DNA of 52,157 nt from assembly GCA_027007005.1 (NCBI GenBank), contig JALTFO010000176.1, forward strand, positions 1 through 52,157, read 5' to 3'. The DNA is from Candidatus Bipolaricaulota bacterium. Its GTDB lineage: Bacteria; Bipolaricaulota; Bipolaricaulia; UBA7950; UBA9294. A program made the translations under genes and the position numbers. Each line of letters starts with the position of its first letter. Position 1 is the stretch's first letter. Of this stretch, positions 7,833-16,522 are shown one piece after another. The notes beneath the pieces were generated by a model. The model saw only the letters and a program-made list of their open reading frames with translations. It was not told where the DNA came from and made no database searches.

Positions 7833-9274
7833 GAACGATATTCGACTATGAGAAACGAAGTGGGACAGGCGGAATCCTCCCGAAATTGGATGTACCTGTG
7901 CGCAGAATGGAGGAGCTCCTGCCGCAGGAGCTTATCAGACACAACGAGCCGAGAGTGCCCAACCTGAGCGAGCCGGAGGTAGTGCGTCACTACACGGCCC
8001 TTTCCAAGCTGAACTATGGGATCGACGATGGCCTCTATCCGCTTGGAAGCTGCACCATGAAGTACAACCCTAAGATGAACGAGGACGTAGCTCGACTGCC
8101 TGGATTTGCCTCCGTTCATCCAGCGGCCGATCCGGAGCTCGTGCAGGGATCGCTCGCTGTGGTGCACGAGATGTCGCAACTCCTGTGTGGGATCGCGGGG
8201 ATGGCCGATGTGACCTTGCAACCGGCGGCGGGTGCTCACGGAGAGGTCACCGGGATGTTCCTCTTGAAGCGCTACTTCGAGGCACGTGGTGAGATGCAGA
8301 GAACACGCATCCTCCTTCCTGATTCTGCCCATGGTACGAATCCCGCTTCAGCAGCGACCGCAGGATTCTCCGTTACTGAAATTGCCTCTGGGCCGGATGG
8401 ACTTGTCGATTTGAACGTCCTCAGTGGTGAGCTTGATGACACCGTTGCCGGAGTGATGCTCACCGTGCCCAACACGCTGGGGATCTTCGAGGAGAACATC
8501 GTTAAGATCACGGCGATGGTGCACGCGGCCGGTGGGCTCTGTTACTTCGATGGAGCGAACCTAAACGCCTTCCTCGGGCACGCTCGTCCCGGTGATATGG
8601 GGGCGGATGTGTTCCATTTCAACCTGCACAAGACGATGTCCTCTCCGCACGGTGGTGGAGGTCCGGGCTCCGGGCCAGTTGCGGTCAGCAAAACCCTCGT
8701 GCCATTCCTCCCCGTGCCGCGCGTGAAGGTGGATGGCGAGCGCTACTACCTTGATTGGGAGCAGCCACAGTCGATTGGGTCAATGCACTCCTTCTACGGC
8801 AACTTCGGGGTCTTTCTCAAAGCCTACGCCTACATCCTAACCCTGGGCGATGAGGGCTTGCGTGAGGTGGGTGAGAACGCCGTCTTGAACGCAAACTACC
8901 TGCAAGAGAGGTTGAAGAAGACCTACAAACTGCCATATGACACGTTGTGCAAGCACGAGTTCGTTCTAACAGGCAAGGGAGTTGGCGATGGGATATCAAC
9001 CCTCGATATCGCTAAGAGGCTGATCGATTACGGTTTCCATCCGCCTACAATTTACTTCCCGCTCATCGTGCATGAGGCCCTGATGATCGAGCCGACGGAG
9101 ACAGAAAGCCGAGAGACGCTTGATCGGTTTGCCGAGGCGATGGAGAAGATCGCGTCCGAGGCAAAAGAAAACCCGGAGCTTCTGCACGATGCGCCGCATA
9201 CGGCGCCAACGCGACGATTGGATCAGACGCGTGCAGCACGTCACCCGATAATGACCTATCCGTTTGAGGAGTAG
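7829..9274 (+). CDS. gcvPB: glycine dehydrogenase (decarboxylating) subunit 2
   Basis: Beta half of the split P-protein, carrying PLP. The PLP lysine is Lys268 in FNLHKTMSSPHGGGGPG. Other family signatures are YPLGSCTMKYNP (70-81) and QPAAGAHGE (131-139). The 481-residue length is normal. It is translationally coupled to gcvPA by a 4-bp overlap. No transporter or T-protein follows; glmM is convergent 60 bp on. Together the three genes allow glycine oxidation, or glycine synthesis in reverse, once T and L proteins are supplied from elsewhere. Confidence 0.97.
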   Translation: MRTIFDYEKRSGTGGILPKLDVPVRRMEELLPQELIRHNEPRVPNLSEPEVVRHYTALSKLNYGIDDGLYPLGSCTMKYNPKMNEDVARLPGFASVHPAADPELVQGSLAVVHEMSQLLCGIAGMADVTLQPAAGAHGEVTGMFLLKRYFEARGEMQRTRILLPDSAHGTNPASAATAGFSVTEIASGPDGLVDLNVLSGELDDTVAGVMLTVPNTLGIFEENIVKITAMVHAAGGLCYFDGANLNAFLGHARPGDMGADVFHFNLHKTMSSPHGGGGPGSGPVAVSKTLVPFLPVPRVKVDGERYYLDWEQPQSIGSMHSFYGNFGVFLKAYAYILTLGDEGLREVGENAVLNANYLQERLKKTYKLPYDTLCKHEFVLTGKGVGDGISTLDIAKRLIDYGFHPPTIYFPLIVHEALMIEPTETESRETLDRFAEAMEKIASEAKENPELLHDAPHTAPTRRLDQTRAARHPIMTYPFEE

Positions 9275-9334
9275 CAATCCAGGTTGCAGCAATCAGTGAA
9301 GGCATTTGACATGCTCTAAGTTGACAGCTAATCG

Positions 9335-10660
9335 CTATTTGGCTCCTTTGATTGCTGAGGTAATCTGACTACAGACATCGCCGCACAGTGCTTCATCTGA
9401 TGCCTCAACGAGGACGCGAACCACAGGTTGCGTCCCCGAAGGGCGAACGACGAGCCTTCCCTGCGTGCTAAGGTCTTCTTCGGCCCTTTCTATTGCTGCC
9501 ATGACGTGAGGATGTGACATGAGCTTTCTTGGCTCTGCAACAGTGATGTCGGCTCGCGCTTGTGGGTAGAGAGGAATTTCTTCAGCGAGATTATGCAGCG
9601 GTCTTCCGCGCTCGTGCGAGATTTCAAGAAGCTTTATCGCCGTTAGGATTCCATCTCCTGTTGGGCTGTGATCGGAGAAGATGATATGTCCCGATTGCTC
9701 GCCTCCAAGCTGTGCATTGTGGGTAAGCATCGTCTGTGCCACGTGGCGGTCCCCTACTGGAGTGCGCAGCATAGCGATCCCCGACTCAGCCAAAGCTTGC
9801 TCAAGGCCCATGTTGCTCATCACGGTGGCTACGACAATCGCTGGGTTGAGCGTCCCTTTGTGCTTCATATGCAGGGCAGCGATCCCCATCATGCGGTCCC
9901 CATCAAGCGTGTCACCGCTGGGCGAGATAAGGAGGACGCGGTCACCGTCTCCATCGAACGCGATTCCAAGATCAGCATGTTGGGTGAGCACGGCTTTGCG
10001 CAGCACTTCGAGGTGAGTGGATCCGCATTCTTGATTTATTCGCTCACCATCTGGAGCGGTGTGCATCTCGATGACGTGCGCGCTGAAATGGCGCAGGACG
10101 TGCGGAGCGATCGCTCCTGTTGCTCCGTACGCGCAATCTATGATGATCTTAAGGCCGGAGAGATCGATGTCATCGCTCTCGATTGTGCCCGTTAAGAATG
10201 CAGCATAGCGTGTTGCTGCTGCCTGCAGGGGAGAGATGGATCCTATCCGGGAAGCACGTGGCGGGAGGTCTTTGAGAACTGCTTCAATCGCGTCCTCCTC
10301 CTCGATGGTCAGCTTCATTCCGTTGCGATCGAAGAACTTGATCCCGTTGTCTGCCGGCTCATTGTGTGATGCGGAGATGACCGCACCTAGATCTGCGCGT
10401 TCGTCCTTGATGAGAAACGAGATTGCTGGAGTTGGGATGATCCCGGCGAGTAGAACGTCGACACCGGCGGAGGCAAAGCCTGCTGCCATCGCCCCTTCTA
10501 GCATTGGTCCACTGAGACGAGTATCTCGCCCGATGATTACCCGCCCTCCTTTTGGCACGAGGCGAGAAGCAGCGGCACGGGCAAGGGAGAGAGCGAGCTC
10601 GGCGGTGACGTGCTCGTTTGCTCGTCCGCGTACACCATCTGTTCCAAACAGGGTCGTCAT
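9335..10660 (-). CDS. glmM: phosphoglucosamine mutase
   Basis: Converts glucosamine-6-phosphate to glucosamine-1-phosphate for peptidoglycan and LPS precursors. The 441-residue product begins TTLFGTDGVRGRAN, has the phospho-serine loop ISASHNEPADNG (catalytic Ser98), the metal loop DGDGDRVLL and the sugar loop GGEQSGH. The start at 10660 has GAAGG 7 nt upstream; the longer frame to 10687 overlaps the upstream gene and has no better site. It is last in the minus-strand run from the HD-GYP gene. Confidence 0.96.
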   Translation of the reverse strand: MTTLFGTDGVRGRANEHVTAELALSLARAAASRLVPKGGRVIIGRDTRLSGPMLEGAMAAGFASAGVDVLLAGIIPTPAISFLIKDERADLGAVISASHNEPADNGIKFFDRNGMKLTIEEEDAIEAVLKDLPPRASRIGSISPLQAAATRYAAFLTGTIESDDIDLSGLKIIIDCAYGATGAIAPHVLRHFSAHVIEMHTAPDGERINQECGSTHLEVLRKAVLTQHADLGIAFDGDGDRVLLISPSGDTLDGDRMMGIAALHMKHKGTLNPAIVVATVMSNMGLEQALAESGIAMLRTPVGDRHVAQTMLTHNAQLGGEQSGHIIFSDHSPTGDGILTAIKLLEISHERGRPLHNLAEEIPLYPQARADITVAEPRKLMSHPHVMAAIERAEEDLSTQGRLVVRPSGTQPVVRVLVEASDEALCGDVCSQITSAIKGAK

Positions 10661-10674
10661 AGCGATGCCTTCAT

Positions 10675-11139
10675 CTATGGGTTCCACCCTCCGCCAACGG
10701 TGAACATCGGCGGCCCAAGCGCTAGTGGGTAGATGATCTCGCCGCTTGCCGCAATTTGGAAGTGGTCAGCAAATGAAAAGCGGTACGATATTCCCCCGCC
10801 GAAGACAAGCGATGGGAACGTCGCAGTCAGATCGAAGTAGGAGATTCCTGCTGTGGCTCGCAAAGAACTCACCCCTGCATTCTCCTGCCCGCCGATCGCT
10901 ACATCGGTACTTCCCAGAATGAGAGTCTTCCCATCGGGCGCAAGGAAAAGTGATGCGGTGGCCCAGCCGAAGGAAAGATGAGTTCCGATGTCGATTCCAA
11001 TCATGAACGGAGCCTGCCCCAGAGGAATGATGATGCGCAGGCCAACATAATCAAGCCCAGCACCAAGAACAGGGCCGGCAGCAATGGCTGCGGTAAGGAG
11101 CACCGCGATGATAAAGATCTGTTGCATGTGTCGTAGCAT
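10675..11139 (-). CDS. small exported protein, beta-rich, unknown function
   Basis: A 154-residue product with an N-terminal signal sequence (basic MLRHMQQ, then a hydrophobic run to about residue 25 ending near VLGA). The rest is Gly- and aromatic-rich with alternating hydrophobic residues, as in a small beta-barrel or beta-sandwich envelope protein. It contains no catalytic motif that I recognise. The start is uncertain: ATG 11139 follows AAGGGG loosely, and an upstream TTG at 11169 is possible. It lies 54 bp after the CARDB-CsgG gene and 14 bp before glmM, so it may share their envelope theme. Confidence 0.6.
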   Translation of the reverse strand: MLRHMQQIFIIAVLLTAAIAAGPVLGAGLDYVGLRIIIPLGQAPFMIGIDIGTHLSFGWATASLFLAPDGKTLILGSTDVAIGGQENAGVSSLRATAGISYFDLTATFPSLVFGGGISYRFSFADHFQIAASGEIIYPLALGPPMFTVGGGWNP

Positions 11140-11193
11140 CACTGTGAGTATATCCCCTTGTATACCCAACAGGCAACTACTGTTTGTCGCGTT

Positions 11194-12825
11194 CTATGGC
11201 GATTCAGGTCGCGCGATGTCGCCGATCAACGGATTAAAATCGGACGTACGCACTGCGTAGGAAACACGATCTCGCACATCTGTGATCACGATCTCACCCT
11301 TCACGCCGACGACGTCGTAAGATAGGATTTCCCCGGTCACCGGGTCGACCACAAGATTAGCCGTATCTAGGACTTGGAAAAAGTCGCCCTTGTGCACGCC
11401 GGCATCGGCGCCGAGGTTGATCGCAATGCGCCCGTCGGAGAGGATTGCTGCCACCTGCCCCTCGCGCGGAGCAACTGTTGGTGCTTTCGCTCCAGAGGCT
11501 GGTCGCGAGGCGAGTACAGCCGGTGCTGCGCTCTCCATCCCGTTGATGAGCTGCGAAACGAGCTGATCGAGTGCGTTGTTGGTTGCTTTTCCCACGATCG
11601 TTTCGTCGAACTGACCGCTTCCCACGGTGATCTGGCTTAACGGAGTAACGGGTCCCGTTCCCGGACGGATCTGAAAGTTAACTGTGGCAATGTACGATGT
11701 TCCATTCCACAGCTTAGCAATGTACATTCCAGGACTGAGCTGCACTCCGCCGGGGCCACGTTGATCCCAGAACCACTCTCCGCATGCTCCGCTATTGATG
11801 AATTGGTTGCTGTTAAGCATCTTGATGAACGCGCCACCGATCGTGTCGATCTCCAAACCAAACCAACCGGCTGTGCCGCTGTTCTTGTACCCGAAGTGAG
11901 CTGTCTCTCCAATGTAGTAATACGGTTTATCGCTTCGTAGTCCGCCGGTGCAAACGTTAGCACCTGCGGGCTGAGTACCGGCAAGGATCTTCCCGATATT
12001 TATGGAGAAGCCGGTCGATCCGCTGGCGCTTCCCTCTGCTGAAACCGCGTCGACGATCTCTGACGTGTATACGTTCACTATACGTGCGGACATCGCTATG
12101 TTTACCGATGCGCTGCTGGCGCTGAAGAAGCCAAGACTGACTGCCGATTGCTGAACGTTGGCCTTGGTGACTGATCCCACAATCAGTAGATCAGCTCCGA
12201 GGAGCTGTCCGGCGGTGATAAGGTCTGACTGAATAGCTGGATTCAGCCCGCGCTCTTGCATCACAGCCTCGAGGTCGCTTCGTTCGAGCACGTGCACCCC
12301 GCTTCTCACGAGGCGTCCAACTAACTCATCGGCAATCCCTTGACCGACATTAATCAACGCGGAGCCGCTACGATCATCAAACCGCGCTACTGCAACCTTA
12401 ATATCTGCGAGGGCGGAAGTCGCTTGGTCAATCGAAACGGGGAACGTGATTGTCTGTGAGTTATTGTCTTCGTTGGACTCTGAGATCTTGTTGAATGGCT
12501 GGTCGGCTTCTACGGTGACTGTATGCATTCCAGGTTTGGCTTGCCACTTGATAGATACATCTTTGCTGCGACCAGCATCAATGCCGAACGGGATAGATGG
12601 CACATCGGCTTGAATGCCGTCCACGAGAAATCTTACGCTGAAACGATCCTGTGCGTCACTCGTCCCGATATTTTCTATTGTTGCGCTAATTGTAATCATC
12701 TGGCCAACAACCGGATTCTCAGGCGAAAGCTGGATGTTAGACACGATAAGATCGGGGGCAGCAACACCTAACACAGTCACCAACAGGACGACAGATAAAC
12801 CGACGAGCAACATGGAGCGCTTCAC
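11194..12825 (-). CDS. exported CARDB-CsgG-domain protein
   Basis: A 543-residue exported protein with three recognisable parts. After a signal peptide (1-22) comes a CARDB/APHP adhesive Ig-like domain (about 24-132, with APDLIVSNIQLSP and the typical NEDNN end). A CsgG-like domain follows (about 138-300, IKVAVARFDD, VLERSDLEAVMQERG, GADLLIVGSVTK), as in curli secretion and penicillin-binding activator proteins. An Ig-like insert with surface aromatic residues spans about 300-395. The C-terminus (about 440-543) looks like the FlgT C-terminal barrel (INLGADAGVHKGDFFQV). It starts with GTG behind AGGAGG. Secretion or envelope assembly is plausible; the exact role is unknown. Confidence 0.75.
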   Translation of the reverse strand: MKRSMLLVGLSVVLLVTVLGVAAPDLIVSNIQLSPENPVVGQMITISATIENIGTSDAQDRFSVRFLVDGIQADVPSIPFGIDAGRSKDVSIKWQAKPGMHTVTVEADQPFNKISESNEDNNSQTITFPVSIDQATSALADIKVAVARFDDRSGSALINVGQGIADELVGRLVRSGVHVLERSDLEAVMQERGLNPAIQSDLITAGQLLGADLLIVGSVTKANVQQSAVSLGFFSASSASVNIAMSARIVNVYTSEIVDAVSAEGSASGSTGFSINIGKILAGTQPAGANVCTGGLRSDKPYYYIGETAHFGYKNSGTAGWFGLEIDTIGGAFIKMLNSNQFINSGACGEWFWDQRGPGGVQLSPGMYIAKLWNGTSYIATVNFQIRPGTGPVTPLSQITVGSGQFDETIVGKATNNALDQLVSQLINGMESAAPAVLASRPASGAKAPTVAPREGQVAAILSDGRIAINLGADAGVHKGDFFQVLDTANLVVDPVTGEILSYDVVGVKGEIVITDVRDRVSYAVRTSDFNPLIGDIARPESP

Positions 12826-12837
12826 TGTTTCCTCCTC

Positions 12838-12862
12838 ATGTAGAGATTGTTCACCTCTACAT
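12838..12862 (-). terminator. hairpin between the MFS gene and the CARDB-CsgG gene
   Basis: ATGTAGAG (complement of 12855-12862), 9-nt loop, CTCTACAT (complement of 12838-12845). The 8-bp stem is perfect but is not followed by a T run. It ends 5-6 nt before the AGGAGG site of the next gene, so it may tune translation rather than terminate. Confidence 0.35.
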
Positions 12863-12884
12863 ACACAAGGACCTCAAACTTGTT

Positions 12885-14153
12885 TCATTGATCATAGTGC
12901 CTTATGGGTGCCTGTGCACGGATGCCAGTTGCAGGTAGCAACAATGCTGCCAGCAGTGAGACCATGAGCAGCGATTGGCCTATCCCAAGGTGATCGGCGA
13001 TGAACCCGATGAGCGGCGCTAGTCCTGCGGTGAACAGGCTGCGCAGTTGTGAGTCAACCGACAGACCGGTGGCCATCGCCTGACGCGGAATTAGGTCGGA
13101 GAGGTAACCAACAAGCAGCGGTCTCCTGGCATTCTGCAGCAGATACAAGCCAAGAAAACCGATGATCGAAAGGAGATAGACACTTGTCAAAACGCCGATC
13201 CCTCCCGCTGCAAGGAGGACTACTCCTGCTACGTAGATCATATTGGCTGCCCTTGTCAATGACCGAACACGCTTGTTGATCATTCCCGCGTGTGATGCGG
13301 CGAAACTTGTTCCAAGGTAGATGAGAAAGTAGAGAACACCAACCACAATGGCTACGCGCTTGTTTCCGCTTATAGATAACAGGATAGGCAGTGTGAGTGC
13401 CTGTGCCTGTAACACCGGTTGCAGGTAGTCTTTTGTGGATCTAAATAGCGCATCGAATGATGCGCTGCTAACAAGCCCGCGCAGAAGAACTCCTCTGCGG
13501 AGCATGTGAAAAGAATTCAGGGTTGTTGAGCGGAGCTGTCCCGCGATTTGCCTCATGCCTCCTCTCGCACGCTTCACTCGTACTCCATCGAGTTCCTTGG
13601 GGTACGAGATCATCAGAAACAGTTCGAGGATATACGGAATCATGGAGGCGAGGAAAACGATGCGATAGGACCCAGTATGAAAGACAAGGGCTGCGGCAAT
13701 GAGCGCGGCAATTGCTGATCCAAACTGCGATGCTGCGCGTGTGTGCCCGTAGTACTCCACCTTCAAGGCCTCGATCCCCTTTATGTGCAGGTATTCGAGG
13801 ATCAGCGCCTTGTGTGTGCCAGAGCGAAACGCCTCCCCGAAGGCAAACAGCAACATTGCCAGTGCATAGATCCCAAAGCTGGGAAACAGATAGAACAGGG
13901 CAAATGAAATGAGATACGATGCGAATGAAGCGAGCATCGATCTGCGGCGGCCGTATGCATCGGCGACAATGCCCGTGGGTATCTCCAGAACGTTTGTGGA
14001 AATCTCACGGATGGAGTACAGGGCTCCGATTTCAAGAAACGACAGCCCCATCTCGCGAAAGAAGAGGATAAGAAACGGGTCGAAGAAACGCAGGTTCTTG
14101 AGGAACCCGTAGGCCCGGAACTTGTGGTACATCAAATCCTTAGGGATGGCCAC
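12885..14153 (-). CDS. MFS transporter
   Basis: A 422-residue, roughly 12-helix membrane protein of the major facilitator superfamily. The loop 2-3 motif appears as GIVADAYGRRRSM near residue 60, the classic MFS signature, and a central charged loop near residues 180-200 splits two six-helix halves. The N-terminal sequence resembles uncharacterised drug/sugar-type MFS proteins; the substrate cannot be told. It starts 3 bp after the stop of the HD-GYP gene, so the two are co-transcribed. Confidence 0.85.
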   Translation of the reverse strand: MAIPKDLMYHKFRAYGFLKNLRFFDPFLILFFREMGLSFLEIGALYSIREISTNVLEIPTGIVADAYGRRRSMLASFASYLISFALFYLFPSFGIYALAMLLFAFGEAFRSGTHKALILEYLHIKGIEALKVEYYGHTRAASQFGSAIAALIAAALVFHTGSYRIVFLASMIPYILELFLMISYPKELDGVRVKRARGGMRQIAGQLRSTTLNSFHMLRRGVLLRGLVSSASFDALFRSTKDYLQPVLQAQALTLPILLSISGNKRVAIVVGVLYFLIYLGTSFAASHAGMINKRVRSLTRAANMIYVAGVVLLAAGGIGVLTSVYLLSIIGFLGLYLLQNARRPLLVGYLSDLIPRQAMATGLSVDSQLRSLFTAGLAPLIGFIADHLGIGQSLLMVSLLAALLLPATGIRAQAPIRHYDQ

Positions 14154-14156
14154 GCC

Positions 14157-15428
14157 CTACCCCTCTTCGGACGTCAACACACGTTCCAAGGCATCAGCGA
14201 CTTCCGGGTCGAGTTCCTTCCCTCGCATTTTCTTCAGGATTTCAAGGGACTCCTCCCGGCTGAACGCCTTGCGGTAGGGGCGATCGGTGGAGAGGGCATC
14301 GTAGACATCGGCCGCTGTGATTATGCGGGCGATCAGCGGAATATCCTTCCCTTCCAGTCCATCAGGGTAGCCGCTTCCATCCCAGTGCTCGTGCTCGTGT
14401 CGCACGGCATCTGCCACGTGGCTGTAGATGGAGAGCCCTTCGATTAATTCAGCGCTGATCACCGGGTGCTTCTTCATGACCTTCCATTCAGCGTCATCCA
14501 GTTTGCCTGGTTTGAGAAGGATTGCGTCCGGAACGGCAATCTTCCCGATATCGTGGACCTTTGCGGCAACATCGATCTTCTCAATCTCACTTTCAGGAAG
14601 GTCCATCTCTTGCGCGATTTTGACCGCAAGTTCTGCAACTGATGTCGAGTGAACAGCCGTGTAGTGGTCGCGCTCATCAAGAATGCGTGAGATCTTCTCA
14701 AAAGTCTTCCTTGCCTCCGTCTGCAATTGTAAATAACTACGGAAAGAGACGTGTACAAGAATCAGAGGGACCAATCCCAAGAAGACATGCCACACAGATA
14801 TCGAGTAGAGAACCGTTAGTAGGAGAGCGGAGGCACAGAGGACGACATATTGGAGCAAGAACTCGCGTATGCTCTTCCACAGTCCGTAGAAGAAGCCACC
14901 GCCGCCAGCGAACGACACGATCCCCCTTACTAGCGATAAATTAGTTAACGAGTAGGCGAGGAAAGCCAGGACCGCCCACATGTAGTCAATAGGATATTGC
15001 AGAGAGAGCACATTGTGTCCGGAATACGTAAGTACCAGCCCCGCTACGGTGATTGACAAAACCATTTGGCTGACATTGAACGCGACGAGAATAACGACTC
15101 CTAGTTGCCCTTTTTCATCTTTGCGGCCCCACCGCAACATGAGTTCAGAGATCAGAGAGGAGAGGAAGACTAGATAGATACTCAGAGCAGGGCCAAGCAT
15201 AAATAGCCCCGCTACGTTAATTGCTATGCTACTGGAAATCTCCCATCCATAGGCAGGTATCCAGGTTGCATACACCTCGGAGAGGATCCCGAGAACGACG
15301 AAGATACCAAACAAGGCTAATTGACCACTTGTGGGAGCGGTAATTGTGAAGCCGGCGTGAACCAACGCAAGAGAAGAAAGAAGAACTAGCAATACAACGA
15401 ATAGTCTTGCTTTGATTGGCAGATTCAT
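14157..15428 (-). CDS. membrane HD-GYP domain phosphodiesterase
   Basis: A 423-residue protein with an N-terminal integral membrane region of about eight helices (residues 5-225), a short linker and an HD-GYP domain (about 235-410). The catalytic motifs are present: HDIGK, HPVISAELI, HEHWDGSGYPDGL and the DVYDALSTDRPYR block. HD-GYP enzymes normally hydrolyse cyclic di-GMP, using a di- or tri-iron site. The membrane part resembles the sensory regions of MASE-like proteins. GGAG lies 6 nt before the start at 15428, which is preferred over 15446. It heads a minus-strand run and is insulated from the twin-peptide genes upstream by a terminator. Confidence 0.88.
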   Translation of the reverse strand: MNLPIKARLFVVLLVLLSSLALVHAGFTITAPTSGQLALFGIFVVLGILSEVYATWIPAYGWEISSSIAINVAGLFMLGPALSIYLVFLSSLISELMLRWGRKDEKGQLGVVILVAFNVSQMVLSITVAGLVLTYSGHNVLSLQYPIDYMWAVLAFLAYSLTNLSLVRGIVSFAGGGGFFYGLWKSIREFLLQYVVLCASALLLTVLYSISVWHVFLGLVPLILVHVSFRSYLQLQTEARKTFEKISRILDERDHYTAVHSTSVAELAVKIAQEMDLPESEIEKIDVAAKVHDIGKIAVPDAILLKPGKLDDAEWKVMKKHPVISAELIEGLSIYSHVADAVRHEHEHWDGSGYPDGLEGKDIPLIARIITAADVYDALSTDRPYRKAFSREESLEILKKMRGKELDPEVADALERVLTSEEG

Positions 15429-15447
15429 TTCACTCCCAAATAGCAAA

Positions 15448-15492
15448 AGCCCAACCGCCTTTCTATCATAGCAGAAAAGAGGCGGTTGGGCT
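15448..15492 (-). terminator. strong intrinsic terminator of the twin-peptide operon
   Basis: A 13-bp perfect stem, AGCCCAACCGCCT (complement of 15480-15492) with its complement at 15448-15460, and a 19-nt loop. On the minus strand it is followed by TTTT. It lies 17 bp past the stop of the second peptide gene and 20 bp before the HD-GYP start. Confidence 0.85.
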
Positions 15493-15508
15493 AGTATCTA
15501 CTTATTGA

Positions 15509-15655
15509 CTAACCGTGCCACTTGACGCTTGCTCCTAGTGCTAACCCGAGCGAAGCAATCATCAGCAGGTAATAAATTCCTTTATTCTTGGCTAACTTCG
15601 CAAACATCTTGTTCATCTTACTTCCTGCGTTGGTGTTGTAGCCTTGCCATTTCAT
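15509..15655 (-). CDS. small membrane peptide, copy 2 of a tandem pair
   Basis: A 48-residue peptide. Its last 25 residues match the neighbouring peptide at 21 positions, including the shared ending GASVKWHG. A polar and basic N-terminus (13-residue extension MKWQGYNTNAGSK compared with the other copy, then FAKLAKNKG) is followed by one hydrophobic segment (about residues 27-44). The start at 15655 has AAGGAGGAGG 6 nt upstream, a very strong site. It begins 28 bp after the stop of copy 1. No family is recognised; candidates are a small membrane regulator, a type I toxin-like peptide, or a secreted or signal peptide. Confidence 0.7.
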   Translation of the reverse strand: MKWQGYNTNAGSKMNKMFAKLAKNKGIYYLLMIASLGLALGASVKWHG

Positions 15656-15683
15656 TGCTGGCCTCCTCCTTGCTTCTAGTTGC

Positions 15684-15791
15684 TTAGCCGTGCCACTTGA
15701 CACTTGCGCCGAGTGCCAGCCCGAGTGCGGCAATCATCAACAGGTAGTACAGTCCTCTACTTCGCAGCAGTTTTTGAACGGTCTTCTTCAT
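15684..15791 (-). CDS. small membrane peptide, copy 1 of a tandem pair
   Basis: A 35-residue peptide: a cationic amphipathic start (MKKTVQKLLRSRG), one hydrophobic helix (LYYLLMIAALGLALGA) and a short polar end SVKWHG. GGGAGG lies about 7 nt before the start. The predicted topology is N-terminus in, as in TisB/Ldr-type hydrophobic peptides or small membrane-protein modulators. It is the first gene of a micro-operon with promoter at 16002-16031 and terminator at 15448-15492, and has an unusually long leader of about 200 nt. The close duplication with the next gene under such strong translation signals argues that it is a real gene. Confidence 0.7.
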   Translation of the reverse strand: MKKTVQKLLRSRGLYYLLMIAALGLALGASVKWHG

Positions 15792-15833
15792 CGCATTTCC
15801 TCCCTTGAAAATGTATCTTGTACAGCGGACAGC

Positions 15834-15972
15834 TTGAAAACTGCCCTCACTCAACTTGTGGCAGTAACCCCACCAGGGTTGCTTCCTCCTGACTTGGCAG
15901 CCGGACAGCACCACGCTGTCATCTGCCTAGGATTGCTTCTGGGTATCACCTCCTTGCAATAAGCTACCGGAG
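15834..15972 (-). ncRNA. structured leader of the twin-peptide operon
   Basis: This sits in the 389-bp gap between the HU gene and peptide copy 1. On the minus strand it opens with CTCCGGTAGCTT (complement of 15961-15972) and closes with GGGCAGTTTTCAA (complement of 15834-15846), both shared with the 2055-2149 region. Between them are several stems. GACAGC pairs with GCTGTC (15915-15920 and 15904-15909), flanked by GGCAG/CTGCC. AACCC pairs with GGGTT (15866-15880). It also holds GGAGGTGATACC (complement of 15942-15953), which looks like a ribosome site without a well-spaced start. A riboswitch or cis-acting leader is likely; I cannot match it to a known family. Confidence 0.45.
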
Positions 15973-16001
15973 CATCCTCGCACTTCGCTACATCCAACCC
16001 G

Positions 16002-16031
16002 AATGTAGCCAGCGGGGAGAAGCATTGTCAA
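16002..16031 (-). promoter_or_regulatory. promoter of the twin-peptide operon
   Basis: Minus strand TTGACA (complement of 16026-16031), 18-bp spacer, TACATT (complement of 16002-16007). The transcript would start near 15995 and run through the structured leader. Confidence 0.6.
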
Positions 16032-16180
16032 CAATCTATCTTAGATCACAGAAAAGACAATAGCAGCTCAAGCAACACTATCATTGGAAACAAATGTCCT
16101 AGTGTTGCTCGAACTGCCATTTTCGGAGGGCTTAGCCTCTCTTCTGATCAATGCGTCGCCTCGATTGATCGAGTCACGCG

Positions 16181-16522
16181 CTAGCGTGATCTCCTTATCT
16201 TCCTTAGCTTGACTCTAACGCCAGTTCCGTCTTTGACTGCCTTTAATTTCTTGGCAACAATGTCTTTCAGATTCTTCCCTGGTCTAAAGGCCGGCACAAC
16301 TTTCTTTGGGACTGTAATGCGTTCTTGTGTCTGAGGGTTGATCCTCTTTGACTCCTTGCGCGCCCGCGCCTCGAACTTGCCAAAACCTGTCAACAGGACT
16401 TCCTCGTTGGAGACCAGAGACTCAGTGATTAGGTCGATTACCGCGTCGAGGGCCCCGCGAGCATCCTTCTTGGATAGGCCAGTCTTCGTTGAGAGCTTGT
16501 CGACGAACTCCCCCTTGTTCAC
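16181..16522 (-). CDS. hup: HU-family DNA-binding protein with basic tail
   Basis: Nucleoid protein that bends DNA. The 113-residue product starts at GTG 16522 (GGGGGTG upstream), with MNKGEFVDKLS, the LTGFGKFEARARKES arm base and the INPQTQERITVPKK arm. A basic extension of about 20 residues (VKLRKIRRSR end) goes beyond the usual 90-residue length. A perfect promoter stands upstream, as expected for an abundant protein. The longer frame to 16702 crosses that promoter and is rejected. Confidence 0.94.
   Translation of the reverse strand: MNKGEFVDKLSTKTGLSKKDARGALDAVIDLITESLVSNEEVLLTGFGKFEARARKESKRINPQTQERITVPKKVVPAFRPGKNLKDIVAKKLKAVKDGTGVRVKLRKIRRSR

Noticed and set aside
15941-15956. Sequence like the 3' end of 16S rRNA (ATCACCTCCTT)
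   Set aside because: Only the anti-Shine-Dalgarno stretch matches; the preceding helix is absent, so it is not an rRNA fragment.
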